Assembly (NCBI GenBank): GCA_002412885.1
Contig: DHVX01000055.1
Coordinates: forward strand, 137,236-201,235
DNA from: Bacteroidales bacterium UBA5197
Lineage (GTDB): Bacteria; Bacteroidota; Bacteroidia; Bacteroidales; Lentimicrobiaceae
Direction of reading: 5' to 3'
DNA length: 64,000 nt
The position numbers and the translations under genes are program-made. Below are positions 8,699 through 17,280 of the stretch, piece after piece. Under the pieces are notes generated by a model, which was given only the letters and a program-made list of their open reading frames with translations, was not told the DNA's origin and searched no databases. Numbering within the stretch: the first letter of the stretch is position 1; each line of letters opens with the position of its first letter.

Positions 8699-11362
8699 TT
8701 AAAAATCAATCGCCAATTGCACCACATCGTCATCGGGCGGGGCTTTACGCTCCTGCGAAGGCAGTTCAAGCGGCTTTTCTTCCGGAATTTCCTCAGGTTC
8801 AGCATGCTCAATTACTGGTGGTGTGTATGGCAATGGATCAAGCATCATAATTTTTTTCACTGAGTAAGTAGTGATACGCTTGCCCTTGGCCTTATGACTC
8901 TTAACCTCAATAAACTGAGCGGCTTCAATTTCTTCTTCATCAATTGCCCTGTTGTTCAGTTTCTCATCAAAAATAACCTGAAAACGTGGAAGCCAGTCCG
9001 TAGAAACCAAAATCAGTTTTGAAGCAGCTTCATCGCCGATAAATTCTGTTTTTTTATCGGTAATTTCCGGAAGGAAGCGCTTGAGGTAATAGAATTTCTT
9101 CTCGCCATTGTAATACACTGCAGTTATTGGTTTTGATTCGTCGAATTTTTCGATGATCACCATATCCTCATCAAAATGATTGGAAAGATCATAATTAAAG
9201 AGACGATAATGTCCCGACTGCATCAAAGTGATGATCTTATTGTCACCTGAAAAAGCACCCAATAATCGTCCACGACCTTCAGTGTTCAGTCTGCGGATGG
9301 AATCATCATACCATATATCTCTGGCTCCAAGAGTTGAAACTCCCGCTTCGCCCTGAGTTACTTTTTTAACAGGGTATTTTGTGAGGGTATTTCCCAGCGA
9401 GCTTCTTCCTTTAATGGCGAGGGTACTGAAATCAAAATCAATGCTTGGCTTTTTAAGCTTTGGCCTCGGTTTCAGGATAACTTTTATGGTCTCCGCCTCT
9501 CCGTTAGGATTGGCAGTAAAATAAAGCACCTTCGATCCCGGAGTTCCTTTGGTAAGTCGATATTCTTTATCGCGGGTAATTCCAACTACTGCGAAACGCT
9601 TAACATATGCTCCGCCGTTTTTGCCGTCCTGATAAACCATGTTATAAATGGTTCTATCATCATTCTTGCGAAAAACATCAATGTGGATAATATTTTCGCC
9701 AACAAATACCTTATCAACCACTTTGGTTACCAGAAATGTTCCATCCTCTCTGAAAACAATAATATCATCAATATCAGAGCAATCACAGACAAACTCATCT
9801 TTTTTAAGACCTATTCCGGCAAAACCTTCGATGCGGTTAACGTATAGCTTTTGATTGGATGCGGCCACCATCGTAGCCTCAATGGTGTCAAAATTCCGGA
9901 GCTCGGTACGTCTCTCCTTTCCTTTGCCATATTTGCGTTTGATATTCCGGTAATACTCAATGGCATACTCGGTAAGATTGGCCAGATAATGCTCAACCTG
10001 GGCCTTTTCGTCATTCAGATTGCGAATGGTTTCATCGGCTTTGAATGAATTGAACTTCGAAATCCGTTTGATTTTAATTTCGGTGAGCCGCAGAATATCG
10101 TCAATGGTGATTTCCCTGTAAAACTGAGGTTTGTAAGGATCGAGTGACTTATCGATGGTTTCAAGTACTTCTTCCCAACTGGTACACTCTTCAATGTTAT
10201 GGTAAATCCGGTTCTCGATAAAAATACGTTCAAGAGAAGCATACAGCAAATTTTCAAGCAATTCAGCTCTTCTAATTTCAAGTTCAGTCCTGAGAAGATC
10301 AACAGTATGTAATGTTGATTCCCTAAGAATTTCAGAAACGCTCAAAAACCGTGGTTTCCCGCCCTGAATCACTGTATTGTTTGGCGAAATTGAAATCTCG
10401 CAATCGGTAAACGCAAATAACGCATCAATGGTGGTATCAGGTGAAACCCCGGGAGTAAGATGAATCAGAATTTCAACGTTCTGCGCAGTGTTGTCATCAA
10501 TTTTCCTGATTTTTATTTTGCCCTTTTCATTGGCGGTAACAATAGTTTCGATAAGGCTTTCGGTAGTTACACCGAATGGCAACTCACTGACCAGCAGCGT
10601 TTTTTTGTCTAGTTGACTGATTTTTGCCCTGAGTCTTACCTTGCCTCCCCTTAGGCCTTCGTTATATTTTGAGCAATCAGCGAGTCCACCTGTCGGGAAA
10701 TCTGGAAGCAATTCAAATTCTTTACCTTGAAGTACCTTAATGGAAGCATCAATCAGTTCAAGAAAGTTATGAGGAAGGATTTTTGAGGCCAGACCAACCG
10801 CAATCCCCTCCACTCCCTGAGCTAGCAGCAAAGGAAATTTCACAGGAAGCGTCACCGGCTCCTTGTTTCGTCCGTCGTATGAGAGTTTCCATTTGGTGGT
10901 TTTGGGATTAAAAACCACTTCACGGGCAAATTTACTGAGTCTGGCTTCGATGTATCGTGGCGCTGCAGCCCGGTCGCCGGTATGTACATTTCCCCAGTTT
11001 CCCTGAGTATCGATCAATAAATCTTTTTGACCGAGCTGAACCAAGGCATCACCGATTGAAGCATCCCCGTGAGGGTGGTATTTCATGGTGTGACCAATGA
11101 TGTTTGCAACTTTGTTATAGCGCCCGTCATCCAGCTCATCCATGGCATGAAGAATACGGCGCTGAACCGGCTTTAATCCATCAAGTATCTCAGGTACAGC
11201 ACGTTCCAGAATTACATACGAGGCATAGTCAAGAAACCAGGTTTTGTACATCCCTGACAATTGTATGGCCTTGTGCAATTCTACCGGCTCCTGAGGTATC
11301 CCGATTTCCGGAATTTCCTCCGGTCCAATATCATCAGTTCCTTTAATGTTATCTTCTTCCAT
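8699..11362 (-). CDS. parC: DNA topoisomerase IV subunit A
   Basis: Type IIA topoisomerase breakage-reunion subunit, 887 aa. The N-terminal winged-helix/tower region is clear (VILERAVPEILDGLKPVQRR, KYHPHGDASIGDALVQL quinolone region). The DNA-cleaving tyrosine is Tyr137 in AAPRYIEARLS. The C-terminal part (from about 520) is a beta-pinwheel without a visible GyrA-box QRRGGKG, which favours ParC over GyrA. It decatenates chromosomes with ParE; parE is not adjacent. The acidic C-terminal tail (EEIPEEKPLELPSQERKAPP) is variable in the family. It lies 35 bp after the BatA-domain gene in the same direction. Confidence 0.92.
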   Translation of the reverse strand: MEEDNIKGTDDIGPEEIPEIGIPQEPVELHKAIQLSGMYKTWFLDYASYVILERAVPEILDGLKPVQRRILHAMDELDDGRYNKVANIIGHTMKYHPHGDASIGDALVQLGQKDLLIDTQGNWGNVHTGDRAAAPRYIEARLSKFAREVVFNPKTTKWKLSYDGRNKEPVTLPVKFPLLLAQGVEGIAVGLASKILPHNFLELIDASIKVLQGKEFELLPDFPTGGLADCSKYNEGLRGGKVRLRAKISQLDKKTLLVSELPFGVTTESLIETIVTANEKGKIKIRKIDDNTAQNVEILIHLTPGVSPDTTIDALFAFTDCEISISPNNTVIQGGKPRFLSVSEILRESTLHTVDLLRTELEIRRAELLENLLYASLERIFIENRIYHNIEECTSWEEVLETIDKSLDPYKPQFYREITIDDILRLTEIKIKRISKFNSFKADETIRNLNDEKAQVEHYLANLTEYAIEYYRNIKRKYGKGKERRTELRNFDTIEATMVAASNQKLYVNRIEGFAGIGLKKDEFVCDCSDIDDIIVFREDGTFLVTKVVDKVFVGENIIHIDVFRKNDDRTIYNMVYQDGKNGGAYVKRFAVVGITRDKEYRLTKGTPGSKVLYFTANPNGEAETIKVILKPRPKLKKPSIDFDFSTLAIKGRSSLGNTLTKYPVKKVTQGEAGVSTLGARDIWYDDSIRRLNTEGRGRLLGAFSGDNKIITLMQSGHYRLFNYDLSNHFDEDMVIIEKFDESKPITAVYYNGEKKFYYLKRFLPEITDKKTEFIGDEAASKLILVSTDWLPRFQVIFDEKLNNRAIDEEEIEAAQFIEVKSHKAKGKRITTYSVKKIMMLDPLPYTPPVIEHAEPEEIPEEKPLELPSQERKAPPDDDVVQLAIDF

Positions 11363-11397
11363 TCTTGTATTACCTCACTTTTCTCAATTTTTGTTAA

Positions 11398-13467
11398 TTA
11401 AACTTTTGTCTCGGCCGATTTCTTCCTGAAAAAGCGAAGCAAAAGTACTTCTGACAATATAAAAATCAAAGCTGCAATTATAAACCATTTCCAGAGTTTT
11501 CGACCATGGTTTCTTTCCGCTATTAATTTCGAAATCTCTTTTTTGCCTTCTGACAGCACCACAGTGCCGGAAACTTCACTCATCAGTGCATTGAGCTGTG
11601 CTGTATTTGCAAACCTGAGGTCAGATTCTTTCCGGTTAAAATTAAATGCCAGCACATTAACGATTTTATCCGCATCGCGGACATTATAAATTCCGGCATC
11701 GGTAATATGATTACGCATAAAAAGTACAGTCTGTCCATTAACTTGCTTCACTTCCGGAATAAACTCATTTGATCCATCCTCGCTGCTAACCCTGAATACA
11801 TTATCGCCCAGTAGTTTTACATTACCAATTTTTATTCCTGTTTCCTGCTGTGTATAGTACATCAATGGAAGCTGACTTTCACTCTCGAATGCGATATTCA
11901 GCATAACAGGGACAAAAAGGGCATGACGCGGAAAATTTCCCCAGTCATCGCCAAGCGAAACAGCACTCAGGTAAACTTTTCCAAATCCGGCCGACTTCAA
12001 AGTAAACAAGGGATCCCCATTGTCGAGCGTCATCAGATCATCAGAAACTCCGGTCAAAGGCTTTGAAATGCTATAATGTTTTCGAATGAACGGCAAATCA
12101 GTATTTTCCGGAATGGCACCACTTCCATCAAAAACATTGTTAAAAATAATATGACTCTTATTGATTTTTGCTACTCGGCTGGCTGCTGTGTCAATCTTAC
12201 CATACTGAGGAGCCCCGAGGCTGGCAAGCATTTGGTTAACCATTTCCATATCATCGGCTTCGGATGGAAAAATAACCACACTCCCACCTTGTTCAACGAA
12301 TCGGCTCAACTCCACAATTGCTCCGGATGAAAGGTTCGATGCTCCATTCAAAATCACCAGCCGGTTTCCGGAAAGCGTGGAAAAATTGGTTTGCCTGAGC
12401 GTAGTATTGGTAAACTGAAGTACCGAATCCACAGCAAAAACGCTGGTCAGATAAGGATTTGGCTTCTCCTGATTAATGGCCAGAAGCGGAATAAATTCAC
12501 TTACAGCAAATGCCATGAAATAACTATCGTCAAAAATCACCGGATAATCACTGATTTCAACCACTGCTTTTTGCTGACCAGGTTTGGTGGTACTGAAACT
12601 GAGCGTGGTTGTTTGTGTTGAATTGGCTTCGATATCAATGGCTGCAATGGCTCGTTGTTCGCCGTTAATGATCAATCTGACAGGAATTTTCTCAAGATTA
12701 TTCTCAGAAATATTGGAAATTTTAACTTGCAGACTTGCTGTTTGATTTACCCTGAGCACAGGATTCTCAAACCAACAGGTATCAATGTAAAGATTACCCG
12801 CCTGACTTCCACCCACCGGTACTACATAAGTGGTAAATGCAGCAGAACTATCAGGCAAAGCGGAGAGAATTGTTGAATACTGAAAATCTGAAATCAGAAA
12901 AGAAGAGGCGGAAGGATAACGCGGATTTCTCAGAAGGTCAGATTGCCGGCTGTGCACTTCTGAAAAGCTTCGGGTTACCGGACCAGGCTTAATATCTCTG
13001 AGCATCATAAGAAATTCATCCCTTGAAACCAGGCGCTGATGCCGGCTTTCAAAATCGTTGGTCAGAAGTTGAAAAAGGTCGTCAGCATCATAAGCCATGG
13101 CAATATCTGCAGCTTTTCGCTTGGCTTCATCCAGTTTTCGCCCATCAGCATCAGCAGCTTCCATGCTGAATGAATTGTCCACAAAAACTCCGGCAACCTG
13201 AACACTTCCACTTACAACCGTCTCACTCATTGGAATATAAGGCTGTGCAAAAGCCATTACCAAAGCAATAATTGTGAGGATTCGAGCAGCAAGAACCAGA
13301 AGGTGCAGTAATTCTGATTGTTTGCGCGTTTTCTTTTGAAAATTGCGTAGCAGGTCGACATTGCTGAAATAGATTTTCCTGTATCGCCTGAAATTAAAGA
13401 GATGAATAGCAACAGGTATAGCTATAGCAAAAAGGCCAAACAGAAAAAGAGGGTTTACAAATTGCAT
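11398..13467 (-). CDS. BatA-domain / VWA-like membrane protein
   Basis: About 689 aa from the ATG at 13467. The N-terminus has the double-transmembrane BatA signature (NPLFLFGLFAIAIPVAIHLF, NFRRYRKIYFSNVDLL, LLVLAARILTIIALVMAFAQ). A von Willebrand A-like domain follows with a metal-site-like VDNSFSMEA (DxSxS form). The long middle part is beta-rich and periplasmic, and the protein ends in one transmembrane helix (KWFIIAALIFILSEVLLL) and a basic tail. Such proteins are widespread in Bacteroidota, often near aerotolerance (Bat) operons, but no MoxR ATPase or other Bat gene is here. The open frame extends to a GTG at 13482; ATG 13467 fits the family start. Molecular role unknown; first gene of a four-gene run. 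Confidence 0.85.
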   Translation of the reverse strand: MQFVNPLFLFGLFAIAIPVAIHLFNFRRYRKIYFSNVDLLRNFQKKTRKQSELLHLLVLAARILTIIALVMAFAQPYIPMSETVVSGSVQVAGVFVDNSFSMEAADADGRKLDEAKRKAADIAMAYDADDLFQLLTNDFESRHQRLVSRDEFLMMLRDIKPGPVTRSFSEVHSRQSDLLRNPRYPSASSFLISDFQYSTILSALPDSSAAFTTYVVPVGGSQAGNLYIDTCWFENPVLRVNQTASLQVKISNISENNLEKIPVRLIINGEQRAIAAIDIEANSTQTTTLSFSTTKPGQQKAVVEISDYPVIFDDSYFMAFAVSEFIPLLAINQEKPNPYLTSVFAVDSVLQFTNTTLRQTNFSTLSGNRLVILNGASNLSSGAIVELSRFVEQGGSVVIFPSEADDMEMVNQMLASLGAPQYGKIDTAASRVAKINKSHIIFNNVFDGSGAIPENTDLPFIRKHYSISKPLTGVSDDLMTLDNGDPLFTLKSAGFGKVYLSAVSLGDDWGNFPRHALFVPVMLNIAFESESQLPLMYYTQQETGIKIGNVKLLGDNVFRVSSEDGSNEFIPEVKQVNGQTVLFMRNHITDAGIYNVRDADKIVNVLAFNFNRKESDLRFANTAQLNALMSEVSGTVVLSEGKKEISKLIAERNHGRKLWKWFIIAALIFILSEVLLLRFFRKKSAETKV

Positions 13468-13492
13468 AAAATATTTCAGCACTATTGAAATG

Positions 13493-13500
13493 CAAATTTA
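13493..13500 (-). promoter_or_regulatory. -7 promoter element (TAAATTTG) of the BatA-parC-FDP run
   Basis: On the minus strand reads TAAATTTG, an exact TAnnTTTG match 25 nt before the ATG at 13467. It would drive the whole minus-strand run down to the lipoprotein at 6595. A -33 element is not clear. Confidence 0.5.
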
Positions 13501-13598
13501 ACAAATATGCTTCAAATGGAAGACAATGAATCAAAGAAACCCAATTAAGATAGTATGTTGATTACCTGCAATTAATGAATTTAAAACTACTTAAAAAG

Positions 13599-13626
13599 CA
13601 AAAAGGGCCTGTTTTAAAACAGGCCC
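13599..13626 (-). terminator. Intrinsic terminator after the degenerate ferritin-like gene
   Basis: A perfect 22-bp palindrome at 13605-13626 (arms GGGCCTGTTTT / AAAACAGGCCC) is followed, on the minus strand, by a T-rich run. It lies 26 bp after the stop of the gene at 13652. Confidence 0.85.
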
Positions 13627-13651
13627 CGGGGGTATTTTATAGTCGTTTTTT

Positions 13652-14104
13652 TCAGCAGAGCAGTAATGAGTCGTTATATTCAGCTTCAACCCCAAGTTTG
13701 TGAGAATTTTCCTTTACAGCCATCGATTTGAACACATCTCTCAGGTCATTGTCGGAAGATCTGGATGCCATTTCGAGATATAGTTTTAGCGCCAGTCTGA
13801 TTTTACGCATGGCAACTTCCAGAATTTGATTGTAATTTAGTTCATCTTCAGGATGATATCCATTCAACTGCCCATTGAGCTCAATACCGGTAAATAACTC
13901 TTCAGGCAATTCGTCATGCGAGGTTTGCCGAAGCCGGCTAAGGCTTACAACCTGTGCAAATTCTTCACGTGCATAATTGCTGAAGGTTTTCTTAAGTCTG
14001 CTATTTCTGGCATCATTTGCCAGTCTGCTAAAGAGGTTTGCACACTCCTGTGCATTTTTCATGGCGAAGTGAAGTGCGTCATCTTTTGAATTGAGGGTTT
14101 TCAT
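13652..14104 (-). CDS. Ferritin-like (rubrerythrin-type) paralogue with lost iron ligands
   Basis: 150 aa four-helix-bundle protein, collinear over its whole length with the neighbour at 14242-14697 (MKTLNSKDDALHFAMKNAQE against MKSFNSIDEILLFAINSEQE). The neighbour keeps the rubrerythrin ligand set; this copy has Gln51 where the neighbour has His51 (AREEFAQ against AHEEMGH) and Ile102 where the neighbour has Glu102. It keeps Glu132/His135 (KENSH) and Glu20. A standard di-iron centre is therefore unlikely. The start at 14104 matches the paralogue's start; the frame opens at 14158 but the extra residues are not conserved. It has its own terminator downstream, and a terminator also separates it from the paralogue. 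Function unknown; it may have become structural or regulatory. Confidence 0.8.
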   Translation of the reverse strand: MKTLNSKDDALHFAMKNAQECANLFSRLANDARNSRLKKTFSNYAREEFAQVVSLSRLRQTSHDELPEELFTGIELNGQLNGYHPEDELNYNQILEVAMRKIRLALKLYLEMASRSSDNDLRDVFKSMAVKENSHKLGVEAEYNDSLLLC

Positions 14105-14200
14105 GGGTTCAAATTTTGTGTTACTGTGCTGAAGAAAAATCTGAATAATTAATATCATTTATATTAATAAATAAAAAAAGTAACTGGTAAGCATAAAAAA

Positions 14201-14222
14201 AAACCGCTCGTTTGAGCGGTTT
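14201..14222 (-). terminator. Intrinsic terminator after the rubrerythrin-like gene
   Basis: Arms AAACCGCTC / GAGCGGTTT with a 4-nt loop, flanked by A-run on the left and T-run on the right, so it can act in both directions. It ends the gene at 14242 on the minus strand, 19 bp after its stop. Confidence 0.88.
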
Positions 14223-14241
14223 TTTATACATAATAAGTAAA

Positions 14242-14697
14242 TTAATTTTCCCTTAGCACATGCTGATCATATTCGATCTCGAATCGGAGCTTGTGTTTTG
14301 ACTCTTCCAGTGCCAAAGACATAAAAACCGCTTTACTCTCAGGATCGGATGTCATTTCTGACAAATCAAGATAAAGCCTGAATGCTGCTTTTTCTTTTTT
14401 CATCGCAAGTATCAGCGCCTCATCATATTTCATATCGGGACCTGGGAAAACATCAACCATATAATCACTTATTTTAAGATCATTTATGGTTTCATTGCTT
14501 ATGCTCATCAGACCTGTTTCTCTGATTGTCATAAGCTTTGCCTTATGTCCCATCTCCTCATGGGCATATTGCCTGAAAATCTGCTTCATTTCCGGATTAT
14601 TTACCTGACTTGATAGCCGGGTGTAAAAATCTACGGACTCCTGTTCAGAGTTTATTGCAAAAAGGAGGATTTCATCGATGCTATTAAAAGATTTCAT
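14242..14697 (-). CDS. Rubrerythrin-type ferritin-like di-iron protein
   Basis: 151 aa, single ferritin-like domain without a rubredoxin domain. Di-iron ligands by position: Glu18/Glu20 in helix 1, Glu48-x-x-His51 (AHEEMGHK) in helix 2, Glu102 (KKEKAAFRLY) in helix 3, Glu132-x-x-His135 (LEESKHKL) in helix 4. Rubrerythrins reduce peroxide in the cytoplasm of anaerobes; a short erythrin form like this would need an external electron donor. Start 14697 is chosen because MKSFNSIDEILLFAINSE begins at helix 1 and a promoter lies 25 nt upstream; the open frame reaches 14751. Next to a degenerate paralogue and upstream of gdhA in gene order. Confidence 0.85.
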   Translation of the reverse strand: MKSFNSIDEILLFAINSEQESVDFYTRLSSQVNNPEMKQIFRQYAHEEMGHKAKLMTIRETGLMSISNETINDLKISDYMVDVFPGPDMKYDEALILAMKKEKAAFRLYLDLSEMTSDPESKAVFMSLALEESKHKLRFEIEYDQHVLREN

Positions 14698-14721
14698 AGA
14701 AGAAAAAGAGTTTGTTGCTGA

Positions 14722-14752
14722 CAAATATAAATATTTCCATAAGTCAGGCAAT
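14722..14752 (-). promoter_or_regulatory. Bacteroidota-type promoter of the rubrerythrin-like gene
   Basis: On the minus strand: ATTG at 14749-14752, a 19-nt spacer, then TATATTTG at 14722-14729, an exact -7 match. The ATG lies 24 nt downstream. Confidence 0.65.
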
Positions 14753-14909
14753 ACTGTTTATAAAATTTATTGCATCACCAAAAGCCTGTTATTACTACAT
14801 TTATCTCATTGGCAGGTTGTTAGAAAATTCACCTTACCTATACAATAATGCAAAAAGGAAAATTTCAGTAAAACACTTATCAAAGTATTTCAAAATGGTG
14901 CACAAAATA

Positions 14910-14935
14910 AAAGCCCCGGAAAATTCCGGGGCTTT
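14910..14935 (-). terminator. Intrinsic terminator after gdhA
   Basis: Arms AAAGCCCCGGAA / TTCCGGGGCTTT with a 2-nt loop, 30 bp downstream of the gdhA stop on the minus strand, followed by TTTATTTTG. Confidence 0.85.
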
Positions 14936-14965
14936 CGGGTATTCAACACATAATAATTCAGAAGA

Positions 14966-16303
14966 TCAGATAACTCCCTGATCAAGCATGGCATTGGCAA
15001 CTTTGAGGAAACCGGCAATATTGGCTCCCTTTACGTAGTTAACATAGCCATCTTCCTGTTTGCCGTATTTCACACATTGACTGTGAATCTCGGTCATAAT
15101 CTGGTGTAATTTAGCATCTACTTCGTCGGCAGTCCAGCTGATTTTCATCGAGTTCTGGGTCATTTCAAGTCCTGAAGTGGAAACACCACCGGCATTTACT
15201 GCTTTACCAGGTCCAAACATAACTTTATGTTCAAGGAAAGCATTAACTGCATCCGGAGTTGTAGGCATATTAGCGCCTTCAGCAACACAGATAGCTCCAT
15301 TGGCGATAAGTGCTTTGGCATCTTCAAGTCCTAGTTCGTTCTGAGTAGCACATGGCAGAGCAACATCACACTTCACTTCCCATGGGCGTTTACCCTGGTG
15401 GAACTGTGCATTGGGGAATTCGTAGGAATAAGGTTTTACGATATCCTGGTTTGATGCACGGAGTTCGAGCATATAATCAATCTTAGCGCCTGAAATTCCA
15501 TCAGGATCATAGATATAACCATCAGGACCTGAAATGGTAACAACTTTACCACCCAGTTCGGTAACCTTTGAAGCGGCACCCCATGCAACATTACCAAAAC
15601 CGCTGATTGCAACAGTTTTACCTGTGAAATCAAGGCCTTTGGTTTTCAGCATTTCATGAGCAAAATAAACAGCACCAAAACCAGTAGCTTCGGGTCTGAG
15701 AATACTTCCACCCCAGTTACGTCCTTTGCCTGTAAGAACACCTGTGTGCTCTGAAGCAAGTTTCTTGTACATTCCGTACATAAAACCGATTTCGCGGCCA
15801 CCAACTCCGATGTCACCGGCTGGAACGTCAGTTTCAGGACCGATCATTTTCCACAATTCAAGCATGAATGCCTGGCAGAAACGCATAATTTCAGCGTTTG
15901 ACTTTCCTTTAGGATCGAAATCGCTGCCACCTTTACCACCGCCCATAGGAAGTGTGGTGAGGCTGTTCTTGAAAATCTGCTCGAAACCGAGGAATTTCAG
16001 GATGCTGAGGTTAACACTCGGGTGGAAGCGCAGACCACCTTTGTAAGGTCCGATTGCGCCATTGAACTGGACTCTGTAACCAAGGTTTACGTGAACCTTG
16101 CCATTGTCGTCAACCCAGGATACTTTGAATGTTAGTACACGGTCAGGCTCAACTATACGCTCGACTATACCGGCTGATTCAAACTGTGGGTTCTCGTTGT
16201 AAATGTCTTCGATAGATTCAAGAACCTCGCGTACTGCTTGCAAGTACTCAACTTCTCCCGGATGTTTTTTCTCCAGGTCGGTCATGATTTTTTCCAGATT
16301 CAT
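14966..16303 (-). CDS. gdhA: Glutamate dehydrogenase, hexameric NADP type
   Basis: Catalyses reversible reductive amination of 2-oxoglutarate with ammonium; in this size class (445 aa) usually NADP-linked and assimilatory (EC 1.4.1.4). Visible motifs: the substrate pocket YKGGLRFHPSVNLSILKFLG, the catalytic lysine region LPMGGGKGGSDFDPKGKS, PAGDIGVGGREIGFMYGMYK, and the Rossmann glycine motif in VAISGFGNVAWGAA. A good promoter lies 66 nt upstream and a strong hairpin downstream, so it is transcribed alone. In Bacteroidota this enzyme is a main ammonium entry point. Confidence 0.96.
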   Translation of the reverse strand: MNLEKIMTDLEKKHPGEVEYLQAVREVLESIEDIYNENPQFESAGIVERIVEPDRVLTFKVSWVDDNGKVHVNLGYRVQFNGAIGPYKGGLRFHPSVNLSILKFLGFEQIFKNSLTTLPMGGGKGGSDFDPKGKSNAEIMRFCQAFMLELWKMIGPETDVPAGDIGVGGREIGFMYGMYKKLASEHTGVLTGKGRNWGGSILRPEATGFGAVYFAHEMLKTKGLDFTGKTVAISGFGNVAWGAASKVTELGGKVVTISGPDGYIYDPDGISGAKIDYMLELRASNQDIVKPYSYEFPNAQFHQGKRPWEVKCDVALPCATQNELGLEDAKALIANGAICVAEGANMPTTPDAVNAFLEHKVMFGPGKAVNAGGVSTSGLEMTQNSMKISWTADEVDAKLHQIMTEIHSQCVKYGKQEDGYVNYVKGANIAGFLKVANAMLDQGVI

Positions 16304-16368
16304 CTTGAGGATGTTTTAGGATGGTTAATTTATGTGAAATTTGTAACAATGTTAACTGAATAACAGGG

Positions 16369-16401
16369 CAAATTTATGTCATAAAAAATGATATTTCCAA
16401 A
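16369..16401 (-). promoter_or_regulatory. Bacteroidota-type promoter of gdhA
   Basis: On the minus strand: TTTG at 16398-16401, a 21-nt spacer, then TAAATTTG at 16369-16376. Both boxes match the -33/-7 consensus. The leader to the gdhA ATG is about 60 nt and AT-rich. Confidence 0.72.
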
Positions 16402-16534
16402 TTTACCGGAAAAGATTTTTTTTTCTGATTTCTTCAGACCAGTTAAAGCTAAATTTTTATAAATCAATTAGTTTAGAATAATTCTAAAGAACTATTCCCA
16501 TCAGATTATCCTACAATCGATTGGCTGAAATAAC

Positions 16535-17206
16535 CTAATTGGATATGGCAGTGTTTTCAGGATTTTCGGTTACAACATCATCAACATAATAAACTGTACT
16601 TACCAACTCTCCATTCTGATCAAATGTTTTTTCCAGACCGTTTCTTAGGTTGTTTTTATAATTAACTTCTTTCCAAAGTTTTCCATTGACATGAAATGCC
16701 AACTGAACACCTGACCCCATTTTATAGGACCCCTCTCCTATTTTGAACCCAAACTCATTGTAATAAGTCCATTCTCCATCAAACATTCCATTTGAATATA
16801 TTCCATCAATCATCAGATCACCGTTCTCATGATACATACGATATGGACCATGAAGTGTATCGTTGCGGTATGTTTTCTCATCAATCTTAGCACGATTCTC
16901 ATTCCATTGAACCGACAAACCATTGCGTTTGCCGTTTTCATACATTTCTTCTGATTCTTTGCGGCCATTGTAATGCCAGCGAGTGCTTTTGCCATGCAAT
17001 TCACCATTCTGATACTCAACTTCCAGCTCTTTACTGCCATTCAGATAGTAATATGTTGTGGTTCCGTGCTGCTTCTTTCCTTTCATTTGCTGCACAAGTT
17101 TTAACCTGCCATTCGGATGATTTTCAATGATTTCGCGCTTACAGGATATAAATATCAATGAAAGCAAGCCAACAATCAAAAGTTGTTCAATTCGTTTTTT
17201 CATCAT
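16535..17206 (-). CDS. MORN-variant (YwqK-type) repeat lipoprotein
   Basis: 223 aa. A signal peptide ends in the lipobox FISC (Cys22), so the protein is lipid-anchored. The rest is made of about eight repeats of the MORN_2/YwqK type, recognisable as NGxxxGxxxxYYxNG units: YYYLNGSKELEVEYQNGELH, GKSTRWHYNGRKESEEMYEN, GPYRMYHENGDLMIDGIYSN, DGEWTYYNEFGFKIGEG. Databases often name this family a toxin-antitoxin antitoxin after B. subtilis YwqK; nothing here supports that role, as there is no toxin gene and the protein is a lipoprotein. Possible surface structural or peptide-binding role. Follows the glycosyltransferase gene by 74 bp. Confidence 0.82.
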   Translation of the reverse strand: MMKKRIEQLLIVGLLSLIFISCKREIIENHPNGRLKLVQQMKGKKQHGTTTYYYLNGSKELEVEYQNGELHGKSTRWHYNGRKESEEMYENGKRNGLSVQWNENRAKIDEKTYRNDTLHGPYRMYHENGDLMIDGIYSNGMFDGEWTYYNEFGFKIGEGSYKMGSGVQLAFHVNGKLWKEVNYKNNLRNGLEKTFDQNGELVSTVYYVDDVVTENPENTAISN

Positions 17207-17280
17207 TTTTCAAAGTTTCAATTCTTATGCCTGGCAATCTGTTTTCAGAGGAAAATATCAGAAAAAATATCCTGAAAATA

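Noticed and set aside
16535..17206. Antitoxin of a toxin-antitoxin pair (YwqK name)
   Set aside because: No toxin gene nearby, and the protein is a lipoprotein made of MORN-type repeats.
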